DNA of 64,000 bases from Gammaproteobacteria bacterium (GCA_022072255.1 JAJVHZ010000001.1:15163-79162), one strand, 5' to 3'. Shown: positions 38,301 to 49,883, counted from the stretch's first letter. Program-made: numbers and translations. The notes: generated from the letters alone by a model not told the origin.

Positions 38301-40223
38301 CGCCCCGCGGCCCTGGTCATCGTGCGCGACAACACCGAGCGCCGGCATGCCGAGCAGTTTCTGCGCGACGTCATCGAGTCGACCTCCGACGGCATACTGG
38401 TGGAGGACAGGAGCGGCCGCGCGCTGATCACGAATCACTGCTTCCAGGAGATGTGGAACGTCCCCTCCGCGCCCCTGCAGTCCGGCGAGGAGCACGCCCA
38501 CGGCTACGTGCAGGCGCAGCTCGCCGACGACGCGGACCTGCCGGCGCAGACCGCGGATCTGAGTTCGCAGGACCAGTGGCGGGACTATCACCTGTTGCAG
38601 GTCCGCGACGGGCGGCTGATCGCACGCCATTCCAGTCCGCTCATGCGTGACGGTGCGGTGGCCGGCCGCGTATGGTCGTTCCGCGACGTCACCGAGCGCC
38701 GCAAGACCGAGATCCTCTATCGCAGCGTCGTCGAGTCCTCCCCGGATGCCTTCGTCGCCGCCGACGAGGACGGCCGCATCGTCGACTGGAGCCCGCGCGC
38801 CGAGCAGATCTTCGGATGGCCGGCCGGGGCGGTCATGGGCCGGTCCCTGCACGAGACCATCATTCCGCCGGCGTATCGCGACCTGCACGTGGAGGGCCTG
38901 CGCCGCTTCCTGCGCGGCGGCGAGGCGCGCACCATCGGGCGCGTGATGCGCGTGACCGCGTTGCACAGTGGCGGGCAGGAGTTCCCGGTGGAGCTGCAGG
39001 TGAGCGCGGTGCGCATCGGCAGCCGCTGGCGCTTCACCAGCTTCATCCGCGACATCACCAGCCGCGTGCTCGCCGAGCAGCAACTGGCGCAGGCGCAGCG
39101 CATGGAGGCCATCGGCCAGCTCACCGGCGGGCTGGCGCACGACTTCAACAACATGCTCGGCATCATCATCGGCAGTCTCGACCTGCTGTCGCTGGAGCAG
39201 ACCGACGCCGAGGCGCGCGAGCTCATCGGCACCGCGATGTCGGCGGCCCATCGCGGGGTCGAGGTGACCAAGTCGCTGCTGGCGGTGGCGCGGCGCCAGC
39301 CGCTGGCGCCGAAGATCGTGGAGGTCGACGCGGCCCTGACCGAGATGGGACCGCTGCTGCGGCAGACCGCCGGCAAGCGAATCGAGGTTCGCCTGGAGCC
39401 AGGCGTTCCGGGCGCGCGCGCCTACCTCGACCCGGGCAGCTTCAACAACGCCGTACTGAACACGGTGATCAACGCGCGCGACGCCATGCCCGCCGGCGGC
39501 GAGCTGCGCATCGGCACCGCCCTGATCAATGCCGCCGACACCCACCTCGCCACGGACCTCGGCCCGGGGACCTACATCGAGGTGAGGGTCGAGGATACCG
39601 GCTGCGGCATGCCCCCGGAGGTGGTCGAGCGCGCATTCGATCCGTTCTTCACCAGCAAGGAGCGCGGCAAGGGCACCGGCCTCGGTCTGGCGATGGTCTA
39701 CGGGTTCGCGCGGCAGTCCGGCGGCACCGCGACCATAGGCAGCACGGTGGGGGTGGGGACCTGCGTGACGCTCGTGCTGCCGGTGGCGGCGACATCGGTT
39801 CGACAGGACGAGGCGGCGACGGTGCCGGGCGACCGACAGGCGGCGCGGGCGGGAGAGTCGGTGCTGGTGGTCGACGACGAGTCCGACCTGCGCCAGATCA
39901 TCCGGGAATGGCTGGTCGCGGCCGGCTACCGGGTGGCGTTGGCAGATACGCCCGCGGAGGCGTTGAAGCGGGTGCAGGCCGAGCACTTCGACCTGATGCT
40001 GACCGACGTCGTCATGCCAGGCCCGATGGACGGCGCGGCGCTCGCGCGCGCGATCATGCAACACCATCCCGGTACGCGCGTGCTGCTGATGAGCGGCTAT
40101 GCCGACGACGCGCTCGATGGCGCCAGGCAGCAGTGGAGGGTGCTGGAGAAGCCGTTCCGGCGGGACGAGCTCGCGCACGCCGTGCGCCGCGAGCTCGATC
40201 AGCGCGACGCCCTGCCGGCATGA
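35370..40223 (+). CDS. Giant hybrid sensor histidine kinase (six PAS, one GAF, REC)
   Basis: The 1,617 residues contain a membrane helix (about 28-46), a periplasmic Cache-like sensor (about 50-300), a second helix (about 303-320), PAS domains (about 330-450, 463-577, 579-700), a GAF domain (about 711-868) and PAS domains (about 874-992, 994-1110, 1112-1235). Next are HisKA with His about 1257 in [10 protein letters not shown], an ATPase domain with [12 protein letters not shown] and [13 protein letters not shown], and a C-terminal receiver with [14 protein letters not shown] (Asp about 1546) and EKPF. All catalytic residues are present. The start at 35370 is the first ATG before the first helix; ATGs at 35388 and 35403 are options. 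Two response-regulator genes follow. Confidence 0.93.
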   Translation: MRLQPTMASIGMNNTTGIPAGSRRERAAFVVILLATLALFGHFIWSAYRDSNRAAETTVENLARVIEHDLHVTLARADRDLTAAAAMIAEDRTRERSDWPSVLRSIDLRRLALTETDLGRLAVVGPARTGWILVDPANGEIEPAGAAITQTIDFGAGGDLMVAVPASPAGGAASWLLYRLVRDTAGTVTGAVALIVDTRQIERLIKDIELGAEGLVVVRHVDDNALLLRRPALRNSAAAARSTPAYERIARGEQSGVGRIVSPFDGVERVLGFRRVAGYPLFVIVGYPTREYLSPWMQRSLGSGTAAAVLLAALAWMMRRRLRSEISLRESTAALQEAESVGGLGHWEAEAASGAVRWSPNMYRLLGIDPSTPASREAFDAIVHSEDRVRVHAAWRQAAQEGTFDIEHRIIVGGQVRWVRARARTMKDARGVPARAVGTVLDITARKTAANALAAERNLLRTILNAIPDFVFLKDETGVYQLCNPAVERYFGRPEQEIIGRTDFELVDAGTAAGFRRDDMAAMARPESSRKEEKLRNRDGSRLYTETIKLPVHGPDGGLLGLLGVARDVTVRRLAELSLIESEARFRSLADSTAVMIWMAGVDGRGTYFNRAWLEFSGRTFEEEVAADWWRDVHPDDLDATLAAYREGFHSRADFIVEYRRRRHDGAWRWVLDTGRPRRTAEGVLCGFIGSCLDISERKRLQIWDSSRATILEMLARGASLTAVLERIATSAEEEDREVRCSILLLDATGRRLLTGAAPSLPAFYSAAVNGMEIGPEAGSCGSAAYRRELVVVEDVQTHPRWAQFRELAARAGLRACWSVPIFASDGAVLGTFAVYYATPRRPGDTELATIEFKARLAGIAIERVRTERALAESELKYRTLLDAMADGVYVVQDYRLVYANAALALLLGYGHEHEGLIGLPLAEAVAPDFRDLVVRRYEQRVGGGEQPPRRYEVRMLRRDGCEVWAELIASYMTFNGRPAALVIVRDNTERRHAEQFLRDVIESTSDGILVEDRSGRALITNHCFQEMWNVPSAPLQSGEEHAHGYVQAQLADDADLPAQTADLSSQDQWRDYHLLQVRDGRLIARHSSPLMRDGAVAGRVWSFRDVTERRKTEILYRSVVESSPDAFVAADEDGRIVDWSPRAEQIFGWPAGAVMGRSLHETIIPPAYRDLHVEGLRRFLRGGEARTIGRVMRVTALHSGGQEFPVELQVSAVRIGSRWRFTSFIRDITSRVLAEQQLAQAQRMEAIGQLTGGLAHDFNNMLGIIIGSLDLLSLEQTDAEARELIGTAMSAAHRGVEVTKSLLAVARRQPLAPKIVEVDAALTEMGPLLRQTAGKRIEVRLEPGVPGARAYLDPGSFNNAVLNTVINARDAMPAGGELRIGTALINAADTHLATDLGPGTYIEVRVEDTGCGMPPEVVERAFDPFFTSKERGKGTGLGLAMVYGFARQSGGTATIGSTVGVGTCVTLVLPVAATSVRQDEAATVPGDRQAARAGESVLVVDDESDLRQIIREWLVAAGYRVALADTPAEALKRVQAEHFDLMLTDVVMPGPMDGAALARAIMQHHPGTRVLLMSGYADDALDGARQQWRVLEKPFRRDELAHAVRRELDQRDALPA

Positions 40224-40338
40224 GGGTTGCATTTGAAGCGATGCGAGCATCCCGGGATCCGGGCCCCGGCGCGGCGGCCCCGCGCGCTGGAAACTGCCGT
40301 CGGCCCACGCGCCGGGCGGCAGAAGGTGAATATCCGCA

Positions 40339-41559
40339 ATGTCCGGATTCGCGGCGTTGAACATGCAAGAGCAAGGTACGGCAGCACGCCCGCGACTGCT
40401 GGTCATCGATGACGAGGCCGGCATACGGACGCTGGTGCGGCGCGTCGGCCGGCAGGCGGGCTTCGAGGTGCAGGAGGCGGGCGCGGCGGTGGAACTGCGC
40501 GCCAGCCTGCAGCAGGCGCAGGATGTGATCGCGCTGGATCTGGCGATGCCGGACATAGACGGCATCGAGGTGATACGCGAGCTGGCGCACGCCGGCTGCA
40601 AGGCCAGGCTCATCCTCATCAGCGGCTTCGATCGGCGCGTGCTCGACACGGCCGCGCGTCTTGCCGCGGGCCTGGGATTGAACCTCAGGGGCGCGCTGCC
40701 CAAGCCATTCAGCGTTACCGACCTGCTCGCTCTCCTGCGGGCCGAGCAGCAGGCCCCGGGGGGCAGCATCGCCCGGCTGGAGGTCACCGCCGGTGAACTG
40801 CGGCGGGCGCTCGATGCCGGCGAGCTGGTGGTGCATTTCCAGCCGCAGGTCGAATTCGCGGACGGAAGCTGGCGCGGCGTGGAGGCACTGGTGCGGTGGC
40901 AGCATCCGCGCCACGGACTCATCCAGCCCGCGGCGTTCATCCCACTGGCGCAGACCGAGGAATTCGCCATTCCGGTCACCCAACGCGTGCTGGAGCTCGC
41001 GCTGGCCGGCTACTCCGATCTGCTCGACACCGCCGGCTTCGACGGCGCGCTCGCCATCAACATACCGGGCAGCGCCCTGTCCGACGTGCACTTCCCCGAG
41101 CACGTCGTGGAGCGCATCGCCGCGCGCGGGATCGCGCACCGTCACATGGTGTTCGAGGTCACCGAGACCTCGTTGGCCAACCAGCCCACCGTGGCCGCCG
41201 ACATCCTGGCGCGGCTGCGCATCAAGGGATTCAATCTTTCCATCGACGATTTCGGCACCGGCTACTCCTCGCTGGAGTCGCTGCACCGTCTGCCGTTCAC
41301 GGAATTGAAGATCGACATGCAGTTCGTGCAGGCGGCCGAGACCGATGGGGTGGCGCGCGCCATCGTCGAGAATTCCATCGAACTGGCGAAACAGCTCGGG
41401 ATGAAGGTGATCGCCGAGGGCGTGCAGACCGCCGGACAGTGGCGCTGGCTGAAGGCGCGCGGATGCCACCTGGCGCAGGGATATCTCGTCAGCCGCCCAT
41501 TGCCGGCCGCGGACCTTCGCGCCTGGGGCGGCGCCTGGCGGCCGCCGGCGAACGAGTAG
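40339..41559 (+). CDS. Response regulator with EAL output domain (c-di-GMP phosphodiesterase)
   Basis: The 406 residues have an N-terminal receiver (about 19-135: VIDDEAG, phosphoacceptor in ALDLAMPDIDG, LISG, LPKPF) and a C-terminal EAL domain (about 150-395) with GVEALVRW, VFEVTET, IDDFGTGYSS, KIDMQFV and IAEGVQT. The metal and catalytic residues appear intact, so it should degrade c-di-GMP under phosphorylation control. It lies 115 bases after the hybrid kinase and 3 bases before the next regulator, so it is probably its target. Confidence 0.93.
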   Translation: MSGFAALNMQEQGTAARPRLLVIDDEAGIRTLVRRVGRQAGFEVQEAGAAVELRASLQQAQDVIALDLAMPDIDGIEVIRELAHAGCKARLILISGFDRRVLDTAARLAAGLGLNLRGALPKPFSVTDLLALLRAEQQAPGGSIARLEVTAGELRRALDAGELVVHFQPQVEFADGSWRGVEALVRWQHPRHGLIQPAAFIPLAQTEEFAIPVTQRVLELALAGYSDLLDTAGFDGALAINIPGSALSDVHFPEHVVERIAARGIAHRHMVFEVTETSLANQPTVAADILARLRIKGFNLSIDDFGTGYSSLESLHRLPFTELKIDMQFVQAAETDGVARAIVENSIELAKQLGMKVIAEGVQTAGQWRWLKARGCHLAQGYLVSRPLPAADLRAWGGAWRPPANE

Positions 41560-41562
41560 CGC

Positions 41563-42516
41563 ATGGCCCTGGACGGCATCGACGGTGGCGGTGGCTGCAT
41601 GAGCCTGTCGGCGACGACGGCCAGCCCGGCCCGCGTGCTCGCGGTCGACGACGAAGGCTTTTATCTGAAGCTCATCGAGAAGTACCTCGCGCCGGCGGGG
41701 TTCGAGGTGATCGTGGCCGACAGCAGCGGGCGCGCGTGGGAGCTGCTGGAGCAGCAGCCTCAGGGGGCATTCGATGCCGTGCTGCTGGACCGGAACATGC
41801 CGGGCGAGGACGGCATACAGTTTCTCGGCCGGATCAAATCCGCCCCGGCCCTGCGCGACGTGCCCGTCATCATCCAGACCGGTCTGGCCGAACCGCGGCA
41901 GGTGGCCGAGGGGATCGCCAGGGGCGCCTACTACTACCTCGCCAAGCCGTTTGCCAGCGACGTGCTGCGTTCGATCGTCTCCGCGGCGGTCCGCGATTAC
42001 AGGAATCAAAGCGACCTGCAGGCGCGCCTCAGCCGCCAGGCGCATGGCAACGCGATGCTGCAGCTTGCAGAGTTCAGGTGTCGCACGCTCGAGGAGGTGA
42101 GCACGCTCGCCGCGCACCTGGCGCTGTTCTTTCCGGACCCGCAGCGCGTGGTGACGGGCATCTCGGAGTTCCTGCTCAATGCCGTCGAGCACGGCAATCT
42201 CGAGCTGAGCTACGCGGACAAGTCCGCGCTGCTGCGCGAGGGCGCCTGGCACGCGGAGATCGAGCGGCGCCTGTCGCTGCCGCAGTTCGCCGGGCGCCAG
42301 GTGCGCGTCATCCTGGAGAATCGCCCGGACCGCGTGACACTGACCGTCATCGACGGTGGCGCGGGTTTCGACTGGCAGGCCTATCTCGATTTCAATCCCG
42401 CGCGCGCCTTCGACCTGCATGGCCGCGGCATCGCCATGAGCCGCCTGATGTGCTTCGACGACGTGGAGTACCGCGGCGGCGGCAACGAGGTGCTGCTGAC
42501 CGTGATGCGCCAGTGA
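41563..42516 (+). CDS. Response regulator with RsbW-like HATPase output domain
   Basis: The 317 residues join a receiver (about 24-145: VDDEGFYLKL, LLDRNMPGEDG, QTG, LAKPF) to a GHKL ATPase domain of the anti-sigma type (about 165-315), with N-box ISEFLLNAVEHGNLEL, D-box VIDGGAGFDW and the late motif GRGIAMSRLMCFDD plus GGGNEVLL. Such domains usually bind a sigma factor or phosphorylate an STAS antagonist, but no PP2C or STAS partner gene is adjacent. A second start at 41599 is possible. It lies 3 bases after the REC-EAL gene. Confidence 0.92.
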   Translation: MALDGIDGGGGCMSLSATTASPARVLAVDDEGFYLKLIEKYLAPAGFEVIVADSSGRAWELLEQQPQGAFDAVLLDRNMPGEDGIQFLGRIKSAPALRDVPVIIQTGLAEPRQVAEGIARGAYYYLAKPFASDVLRSIVSAAVRDYRNQSDLQARLSRQAHGNAMLQLAEFRCRTLEEVSTLAAHLALFFPDPQRVVTGISEFLLNAVEHGNLELSYADKSALLREGAWHAEIERRLSLPQFAGRQVRVILENRPDRVTLTVIDGGAGFDWQAYLDFNPARAFDLHGRGIAMSRLMCFDDVEYRGGGNEVLLTVMRQ

Positions 42517-42558
42517 CGGCGTGGCGTCATCGCGCTGTGGAGGCTTCGCACTGCCTTG

Positions 42559-43023
42559 TCATTGCTGAGCATTGAGGACTCGCAGTAGGCAACTACGCGC
42601 AGCATCGTAGATGCCTGGCTGTTTCGCCTCGCGAGGACCGGCAACGTTAAGCGTACGGACCTTCAGAGCACGCAGCCAGGAGGAGATCTGGTGGTGTGCC
42701 GTTGGGTCGTCCAGATCGACGACAAGACACGGCCTGGAAAGTCGGTTCGCAATGGCGACGGTGTGAGCAGTGCCGCCCTCCGTTTGCCCGCGCTTCAGCA
42801 CCAGTGTGGCATCGGCGTCCACGACATTCCGCTTGGTACGTTGCTCGTAGCGGTTGCTCTCTGTCTCGAGCAGGGGGTACCGCTCCGGAATGGCACCGTC
42901 CTCAGCGCGACGGCCTTTGGGGCACCAGCCGCCGCAGGCAATGCCCATTTCCAGTGCGGCGTCCAGCGCCGCACGGTCGACGCCCGTTTGTCCTCCCGAG
43001 ACGATCTTCGTCGGGGTTGTCAT
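42559..43023 (-). CDS. Putative molybdenum carrier / nucleotide-binding protein
   Basis: The 154-residue protein matches the family annotated as putative molybdenum (Moco) carrier, with KIVSGGQTGVDRAALDAAL at the N-terminus, GGWCPKGRRAEDG, and the nucleotide-binding TEGGTAHTVAIAN. The Moco role is by family name only; the fold is Rossmann-like (LOG/SLOG-type). The start at 43023 follows CCAGGAGTG. It lies 50 bases from the 3' end of tRNA-Leu, and its codon choice is less GC-biased than its neighbours, which suggests it was acquired. Confidence 0.85.
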   Translation of the reverse strand: MTTPTKIVSGGQTGVDRAALDAALEMGIACGGWCPKGRRAEDGAIPERYPLLETESNRYEQRTKRNVVDADATLVLKRGQTEGGTAHTVAIANRLSRPCLVVDLDDPTAHHQISSWLRALKVRTLNVAGPREAKQPGIYDAARSCLLRVLNAQQ

Positions 43024-43073
43024 TTCACTCCTGGCGGCGAGCTGCGATTGAACAGAGGGACTGGAAGGAGAGG

Positions 43074-43161
43074 TGGTGCCGAGAGAGGGAGTCGAACCCT
43101 CACGGGGGGTTACCCCGGCGGATTTTGAGTCCGCTGCGTCTGCCGGTTCCGCCATCTCGGC
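43074..43161 (-). tRNA. tRNA-Leu (anticodon CAA)
   Basis: The minus-strand transcript begins GCCGAGATGGCGGAA and has anticodon stem GCGGA/TCCGC with loop CTCAAAA (anticodon CAA). A long variable arm of the class II type (CGGGGTAACCCCCCG) precedes the T arm AGGGTTCGACTCCCT, and CCA is encoded at 43074-43076. A long variable arm and this D arm are diagnostic for tRNA-Leu. Confidence 0.97.
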
Positions 43162-43181
43162 GCGGTGTCGTGAGGGCGGCC

Positions 43182-43210
43182 AGTATAGAGGAAGGCACCA
43201 CGCGGCAGAA
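43182..43210 (-). promoter_or_regulatory. Putative promoter of tRNA-Leu
   Basis: On the minus strand TATACT (43182-43187) is a near-consensus -10 box about 20 bases upstream of the mature tRNA 5' end. At a 17-base spacing the -35 position is TTCTGC (43205-43210), which is a poor match, so this rests on the -10 box. Confidence 0.4.
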
Positions 43211-43294
43211 CCACCGGGTTTTTCTCTCGCCGGATGCCGGGGTTCCCGGCATCACGGCCAGAGACCGCGGCTCGCGTGAATTTGGCGGGGACTC

Positions 43295-43954
43295 CTACTT
43301 CGGCTGCGAAACGATGCGCAGGTAAGGCTTCGGTGCGCGCCAGCCGCCCGGGAACATCGTCCTGGCCTCCTCGTCCTTCACCGATCCGGCGATGATGACG
43401 TCCTCGCCCTGCTTCCAGTTCACCGGTGTGGCGACCTTGTGCCTGGCGGTGAGTTGTATCGAGTCGAGCAGGCGCAGCACCTCGTCGAAGTTGCGGCCCG
43501 AGGTCATCGGGTAGACGAGCATCGCCCTGATCTTCTTGTCCGGACCGACGATGAAGACCGAACGCACCGTCGCGTTGTCGGCGGGAGTGCGGCCCTGCGA
43601 GCTTCCCGGCGTCTCGGCGGGCAGCATGTCGTAGAGCTTCGCGACCTTCAGTTCCGGGTCGCCGATCAGCGGATAGTTCACCGCGTGGCCCTGGGTCTCC
43701 TGGATGTCGCCGACCCAGCGCTTGTGGTCGCTGACCGGGTCGACGCTCAGGCCGATGATCTTGCAGTTGCGACTCTCGAAATCGGGCTGCAGCCGCGCCA
43801 TGTAGCCGAGCTCGGTCGTGCACACCGGCGTGAAATCCTTCGGATGCGAGAACAGGATGGCCCACCCGTTCCCGATCCAGTCATGAAAGCGTACCGATCC
43901 TTCGGTGGTCTCCGCCGTGAAGTCCGGCGCCTCGTCGCCTATGCGTAATGCCAT
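43295..43954 (-). CDS. 1-Cys peroxiredoxin (Prx6 type)
   Basis: The 219-residue thiol peroxidase reduces H2O2 and organic peroxides. The peroxidatic Cys lies in HPKDFTPVCTTELGYM near residue 45, and the C-terminal extension (TPVNWKQGEDVIIAGSVKDE, FPGGWRAPKPYLR) places it in the Prx6 or 1-Cys group. A second Cys is in RNCKIIGLSV but not at a resolving position. The start at 43954 follows AGGAGGTGG. It is monocistronic upstream of tRNA-Leu on the same strand. Confidence 0.94.
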   Translation of the reverse strand: MALRIGDEAPDFTAETTEGSVRFHDWIGNGWAILFSHPKDFTPVCTTELGYMARLQPDFESRNCKIIGLSVDPVSDHKRWVGDIQETQGHAVNYPLIGDPELKVAKLYDMLPAETPGSSQGRTPADNATVRSVFIVGPDKKIRAMLVYPMTSGRNFDEVLRLLDSIQLTARHKVATPVNWKQGEDVIIAGSVKDEEARTMFPGGWRAPKPYLRIVSQPK

Positions 43955-44421
43955 GGTCCACCTCCTGTTCTCGATTTGTTCGGAAACTTCGAGTGATGCC
44001 TCAGACCGCCCGCCTGCTCCTGCTTGCGCGCCGTCCAATCACGTAACCAATTATAGGGCGCCCAGCCGGCCATCCGGTCAGTCGCATGGTTCATGCTGGT
44101 GGTCACCTCCGGTCCCTCATCCAGCGCTCCGTGGCGAATCCGCGCGACGGCGCGCAATGCCCGTTGCAGCGGGTCCTCAGGATTCGCGCCGTGGCGGCGG
44201 CGTTCGTGATGATCCGGTCATGCGTGCCGTCCTTGTCCGATGGAGTGCGGATGTGCGGCAGATGTGATCACGGTTGCGTACGCCCTGAAATATAGTCGGG
44301 CCTATTTATTCTGTGAAAGAATAAATATGCATGTACTTATACATTGCGGTTTAGGGTCGGCGGTGGCTGGCCGTTCTGCCGGAACGAGGCCCCGGCCGTC
44401 CTCTGTTAACATTCGCGCCCC
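43955..44421. other. 467-bp divergent spacer between peroxiredoxin and queA
   Basis: No gene is seen. The distal part near 44290-44345 is markedly AT-rich for this genome and contains the palindrome described separately. An extended -10-like TGTTAACAT (44404-44412) lies only about 10 bases before the queA ATG and lacks a -35 match. Confidence 0.55.
44304..44326. promoter_or_regulatory. AT-rich 8-bp inverted repeat upstream of queA, candidate operator
   Basis: ATTTATTC (44304-44311) and its exact complement GAATAAAT (44319-44326) are separated by 7 bases. The element lies about 100 bases before queA in an AT-rich patch inside otherwise GC-rich DNA. A regulator site or a promoter-region hairpin are both possible; no T-tract follows, so it is not a typical terminator. 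Confidence 0.45.
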
Positions 44422-46570
<2,149 letters not shown>

Positions 46571-46646
46571 TGCGGCGCCTTTTTTCCGGCTACCGCCGAC
46601 TGGATGCCGGCCCCAAGACCGGCCACACGAGTCCCGAGAGGAAACC

Positions 46647-46991
46647 ATGAATCCGCTAGATCTCTTTGTCACCGCCGCACACGCCCAGGCTGCACCGGCC
46701 GCCAGCCCCGGTGGCGCGGGAATCTTCGATTTTGCCCTGCCGCTCATCTTCTTCGTCGCCATCTACTTCATTCTGCTCCGCCCGCAGATGCGGCGTCAGA
46801 AGGAGCACAAGACCATGGTCGCAGCGCTCGCCAAGGGCGATGAGATCGTCACCAACGGCGGCATCGCCGGGAAGATCCTCGAGATCGGCGATACCTTTCT
46901 CACGGTGGAGATCGCCAAGGGCACCGAGGTCAAGGTGCAGAGGCAGGCCGTCGGCATGGTGCTTCCCAAGGGAACCCTGAAGTCCGCCTGA
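46647..46991 (+). CDS. yajC: Sec translocon accessory protein YajC
   Basis: YajC is a small single-pass membrane partner of SecDF. The 114-residue protein has an N-terminal Ala-rich segment, one helix (FALPLIFFVAIYFILLRPQ, about 29-47) followed by RRQKEHKTM, and a small domain (ALAKGDEIVTNGGIAGKILE) typical of the family. The start at 46647 follows CGAGAGGAA. It lies 76 bases after tgt and 43 bases before secD. Confidence 0.96.
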   Translation: MNPLDLFVTAAHAQAAPAASPGGAGIFDFALPLIFFVAIYFILLRPQMRRQKEHKTMVAALAKGDEIVTNGGIAGKILEIGDTFLTVEIAKGTEVKVQRQAVGMVLPKGTLKSA

Positions 46992-47034
46992 GGCGCCCGC
47001 CGCTCCCACACAATCCGCTGTCAGGTCGTTGCTC

Positions 47035-48891
47035 ATGAACCGTACCCCGCTGTGGAAGGTCATCTTCATAATCGTCGTCGTGCTCGGTGCTCTGGTCTAT
47101 GCGGCGCCGAATGTCTTTCGCGAGGATCCCTCGGTGCAGATCTCCCCGAGCCGCAACGAGCTCGTGGACGCGGTGCTCGAGCAGGAGGTCGTCGACGCGC
47201 TGAAGAAGCAGGGCGTCACGCCCAGGGGTGTCGAGCGCGCCGAGCGCAGCATGCTGGTGCGGCTCGCAGACGAGGAAACACAGCTCAAGGCCAAGGACAT
47301 CATCGCCGCAACGGTCGGCGACAAGTACACCGTGGCGCTGAACCTCGCGTCGACGACCCCGGCGTGGCTGGAGGCGGTGGGCGGCAAGCCCATGTACCTG
47401 GGCCTGGACCTGCGCGGCGGCGTGCACTTCCTGCTGGCGATCGACTCCAAGGCGGCCGTCGCCCAGGCCGAGGAGCGGTTCGTCGCGGATCTGCGCGCGA
47501 ATTTCCGCGACGAGAAGATCCGTTACCGGACCATCGCCCGCAAGGAAGGCGGCGGGCTGACGGTGACCTTCAACGACCAGGAGAACCTGGACGCGGGGCT
47601 GAAGCTGCTGGCGCGGCAGTATCCGGAGCTGCAGGTGCAGTCCGCCGCAGGCGCAGAGCCCTACACCACCGATCTCAGGATGACGGACAAGTACATCCTC
47701 GATACGAAGCGGTTCGCCGTCGAGCAGAACCTCACCACCCTGCGCAATCGGGTCAATGAGCTGGGGGTTGCCGAACCGGTGATCCAGCAGCAGGGCGAGG
47801 ACCAGATCGTCGTGCAGTTGCCCGGCGTGCAGGACACCGCACAGGCCAAGGACATACTCGGCGCCACCGCGACGCTTGAGTTCCGCATGGTGGACACCGA
47901 GCACGATCTCGCCTCTGCCGAGCAGGGCCGCGTGCCGCCCGGGTCGAAGCTCTATACCATGCGCGAGGGCGGCAAGGTCCTGCTGCAGAAGCAGGTGATG
48001 CTGACCGGCGAATACATCATCGACGCCAAGGCGGGCTTCGACCCGACCGACAACCGGCCCAACGTGTCGATCCGGCTCGACGGCAAGGGCGGCGCCCTGT
48101 TCGAGCGGGCGACCAGGGACAACGTCGGCAAGCCCATGGCGGTGGTCTTCATCGAGAACAAGTCGCGGACGGTCACCAGTAACGGCGAGACCCGCAAGGT
48201 GCGCGAGCGCGTCGAGGAGGTGATCAACGTCGCCACGATCCGCGAACAGCTCGGCCGCAGTTTCCAGATCACGGGACTGGACAGCGCACGCGAGGCCACG
48301 AATCTCGCGCTGCTGCTGCGGGCCGGCGCGCTGGCCGCACCGATGGAGATCGTCGAGGAACGCACGGTGGGCCCCAGCCTCGGCAAGGACAACATCGAGA
48401 AGGGCATGATCTCCGTGGGCATCGCGCTCGCCCTCGTGCTGCTGTTCATCGCCTGGTATTACCGCGTGTTCGGGATCGCCGCGGACATCGCGTTGCTGCT
48501 GAACCTCGTCTTCCTGGTGGCGATCATGTCGTTGCTGCAGGCGACGCTCACCCTTCCGGGCATCGCCGGCATCGTGCTGACGCTGGGCATGGCCGTGGAT
48601 GCCAACGTGCTCATCAACGAGCGCATCCTCGAGGAGCTGCGCAACGGGACCACGCCGCAGGCGGCGATCCACGCCGGCTACGAACGCGCGTGGGCCACCA
48701 TTCTCGACTCCAACATCACCACCCTGATAGCAGGGATCCTGTTGTTCGCGGTCGGTACCGGTCCCATCAAGGGCTTCGCCGTGACGCTGTGCATCGGAAT
48801 CCTGACGTCCATGTTCACCGCGGTGACGATCTCGCGTGCCGTGATCAACTTCATATACGGCGGTCGCCGCGTCGCCAGGCTGTCCATCTAG
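47035..48891 (+). CDS. secD: Protein translocase subunit SecD
   Basis: SecD is an RND-like membrane protein that uses the proton motive force to help proteins leave the Sec channel. The 618 residues have one N-terminal helix (WKVIFIIVVVLGALVYAAPN), a large periplasmic P1 region with YLGLDLRGGVHFLL near residue 120, and a C-terminal membrane domain of five helices with GMAVDANVLINERILEEL (conserved Asp). The ATG at 47035 is chosen over a TTG two codons earlier. secF follows after 25 bases. Confidence 0.97.
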   Translation: MNRTPLWKVIFIIVVVLGALVYAAPNVFREDPSVQISPSRNELVDAVLEQEVVDALKKQGVTPRGVERAERSMLVRLADEETQLKAKDIIAATVGDKYTVALNLASTTPAWLEAVGGKPMYLGLDLRGGVHFLLAIDSKAAVAQAEERFVADLRANFRDEKIRYRTIARKEGGGLTVTFNDQENLDAGLKLLARQYPELQVQSAAGAEPYTTDLRMTDKYILDTKRFAVEQNLTTLRNRVNELGVAEPVIQQQGEDQIVVQLPGVQDTAQAKDILGATATLEFRMVDTEHDLASAEQGRVPPGSKLYTMREGGKVLLQKQVMLTGEYIIDAKAGFDPTDNRPNVSIRLDGKGGALFERATRDNVGKPMAVVFIENKSRTVTSNGETRKVRERVEEVINVATIREQLGRSFQITGLDSAREATNLALLLRAGALAAPMEIVEERTVGPSLGKDNIEKGMISVGIALALVLLFIAWYYRVFGIAADIALLLNLVFLVAIMSLLQATLTLPGIAGIVLTLGMAVDANVLINERILEELRNGTTPQAAIHAGYERAWATILDSNITTLIAGILLFAVGTGPIKGFAVTLCIGILTSMFTAVTISRAVINFIYGGRRVARLSI

Positions 48892-48916
48892 CCGGCCCGA
48901 TCCAGGAGGACATGCA

Positions 48917-49852
48917 ATGAAGTTCTTCAGCAAGATCTACAAGTTCGACTTCATGCGCCTGCGGCGCTTCTGGCTGATGTTCTCGGCCGTGACGACCGCG
49001 GCCGCCGTGATCGCCATCGCCGTGTCCATGTACACGGGCAGGTTTCCGTGGGGCATCGACTTCAGCAAGGGCACGCTGATCGAACTGGGATACGCGGAGC
49101 CCGTGGAGACCGATGCGATCAAGCAGGTACTGGATGCGGCCGGCTACAGCAATCCCGTCGTGCAGCATTTCGGCACCAGCAAGGAGGTGCTGGTCCGCTT
49201 CGCCACGCAGTTCGACAGCGAAACCAGCAACAAGGTGATTCAGGCGCTGAAGTCCGCCGGCCATGACGTGCAGGTGCGGCGCGTGGAATTCGTCGGTCCG
49301 CAGGTGAGCGAGCAGCTTCTGGAGAACGGCGCGCTGGCGCTGATCGGGGCCCTGGTCGGCATCCTCGTCTACGTGGTGCTGCGTTTCGAGCCGAAGCTCG
49401 CCGTTGCCTCGGTGATCGCGACGATGCACGACACCGTGCTGACGGCCGGATTCTTCCTGCTCACGCCATGGGATTTCGATCTGACCGTGCTGGCCGCGTT
49501 GCTCACGGTCATCGGCTATTCGATCAACGACACGATCGTCGTCTTCGATCGCATACGCGAGAACTTCAGAAAATTGCGGAACGCCGACGCGCTGACGGTC
49601 GTGAACACCTCCATCAACGAAACGCTCTCGCGAACGCTGATGACCGGCGTCACGACCGCCATGGTGCTCGTCGCGTTGCTGGTGTTCGGCGGCGAGCTCA
49701 ATCGCCCGTTCGCCATCACCGTGCTGCTGGGCCTGGTCATCGGAACCTACTCCTCGATTTACATCGCCAGCCCTGTCGCCATTGCCCTGGGCGTGGATCG
49801 CAAGGCCCTGATGCCGGTGCAGAAGGAAGGCATCGGGGCCGAGCGGCCGTAG
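48917..49852 (+). CDS. secF: Protein translocase subunit SecF
   Basis: SecF pairs with SecD in the inner membrane. The 311 residues show a first helix, the periplasmic segment GIDFSKGTLIELGYAE near residue 46, and five helices in the second half, including the conserved GYSINDTIVVFDRIREN motif near 205. AGGAGG lies upstream of the ATG. It ends the queA-tgt-yajC-secDF unit. Confidence 0.97.
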   Translation: MKFFSKIYKFDFMRLRRFWLMFSAVTTAAAVIAIAVSMYTGRFPWGIDFSKGTLIELGYAEPVETDAIKQVLDAAGYSNPVVQHFGTSKEVLVRFATQFDSETSNKVIQALKSAGHDVQVRRVEFVGPQVSEQLLENGALALIGALVGILVYVVLRFEPKLAVASVIATMHDTVLTAGFFLLTPWDFDLTVLAALLTVIGYSINDTIVVFDRIRENFRKLRNADALTVVNTSINETLSRTLMTGVTTAMVLVALLVFGGELNRPFAITVLLGLVIGTYSSIYIASPVAIALGVDRKALMPVQKEGIGAERP

Positions 49853-49883
49853 CCACTCCCAGCGCGAGCCGGCGGTCCTGACG

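Noticed and set aside
37593-40979. 1,128-codon minus-strand frame opposite the kinase and REC-EAL genes
   Set aside because: It is antisense to two strongly supported plus-strand genes and shows no domain of its own.
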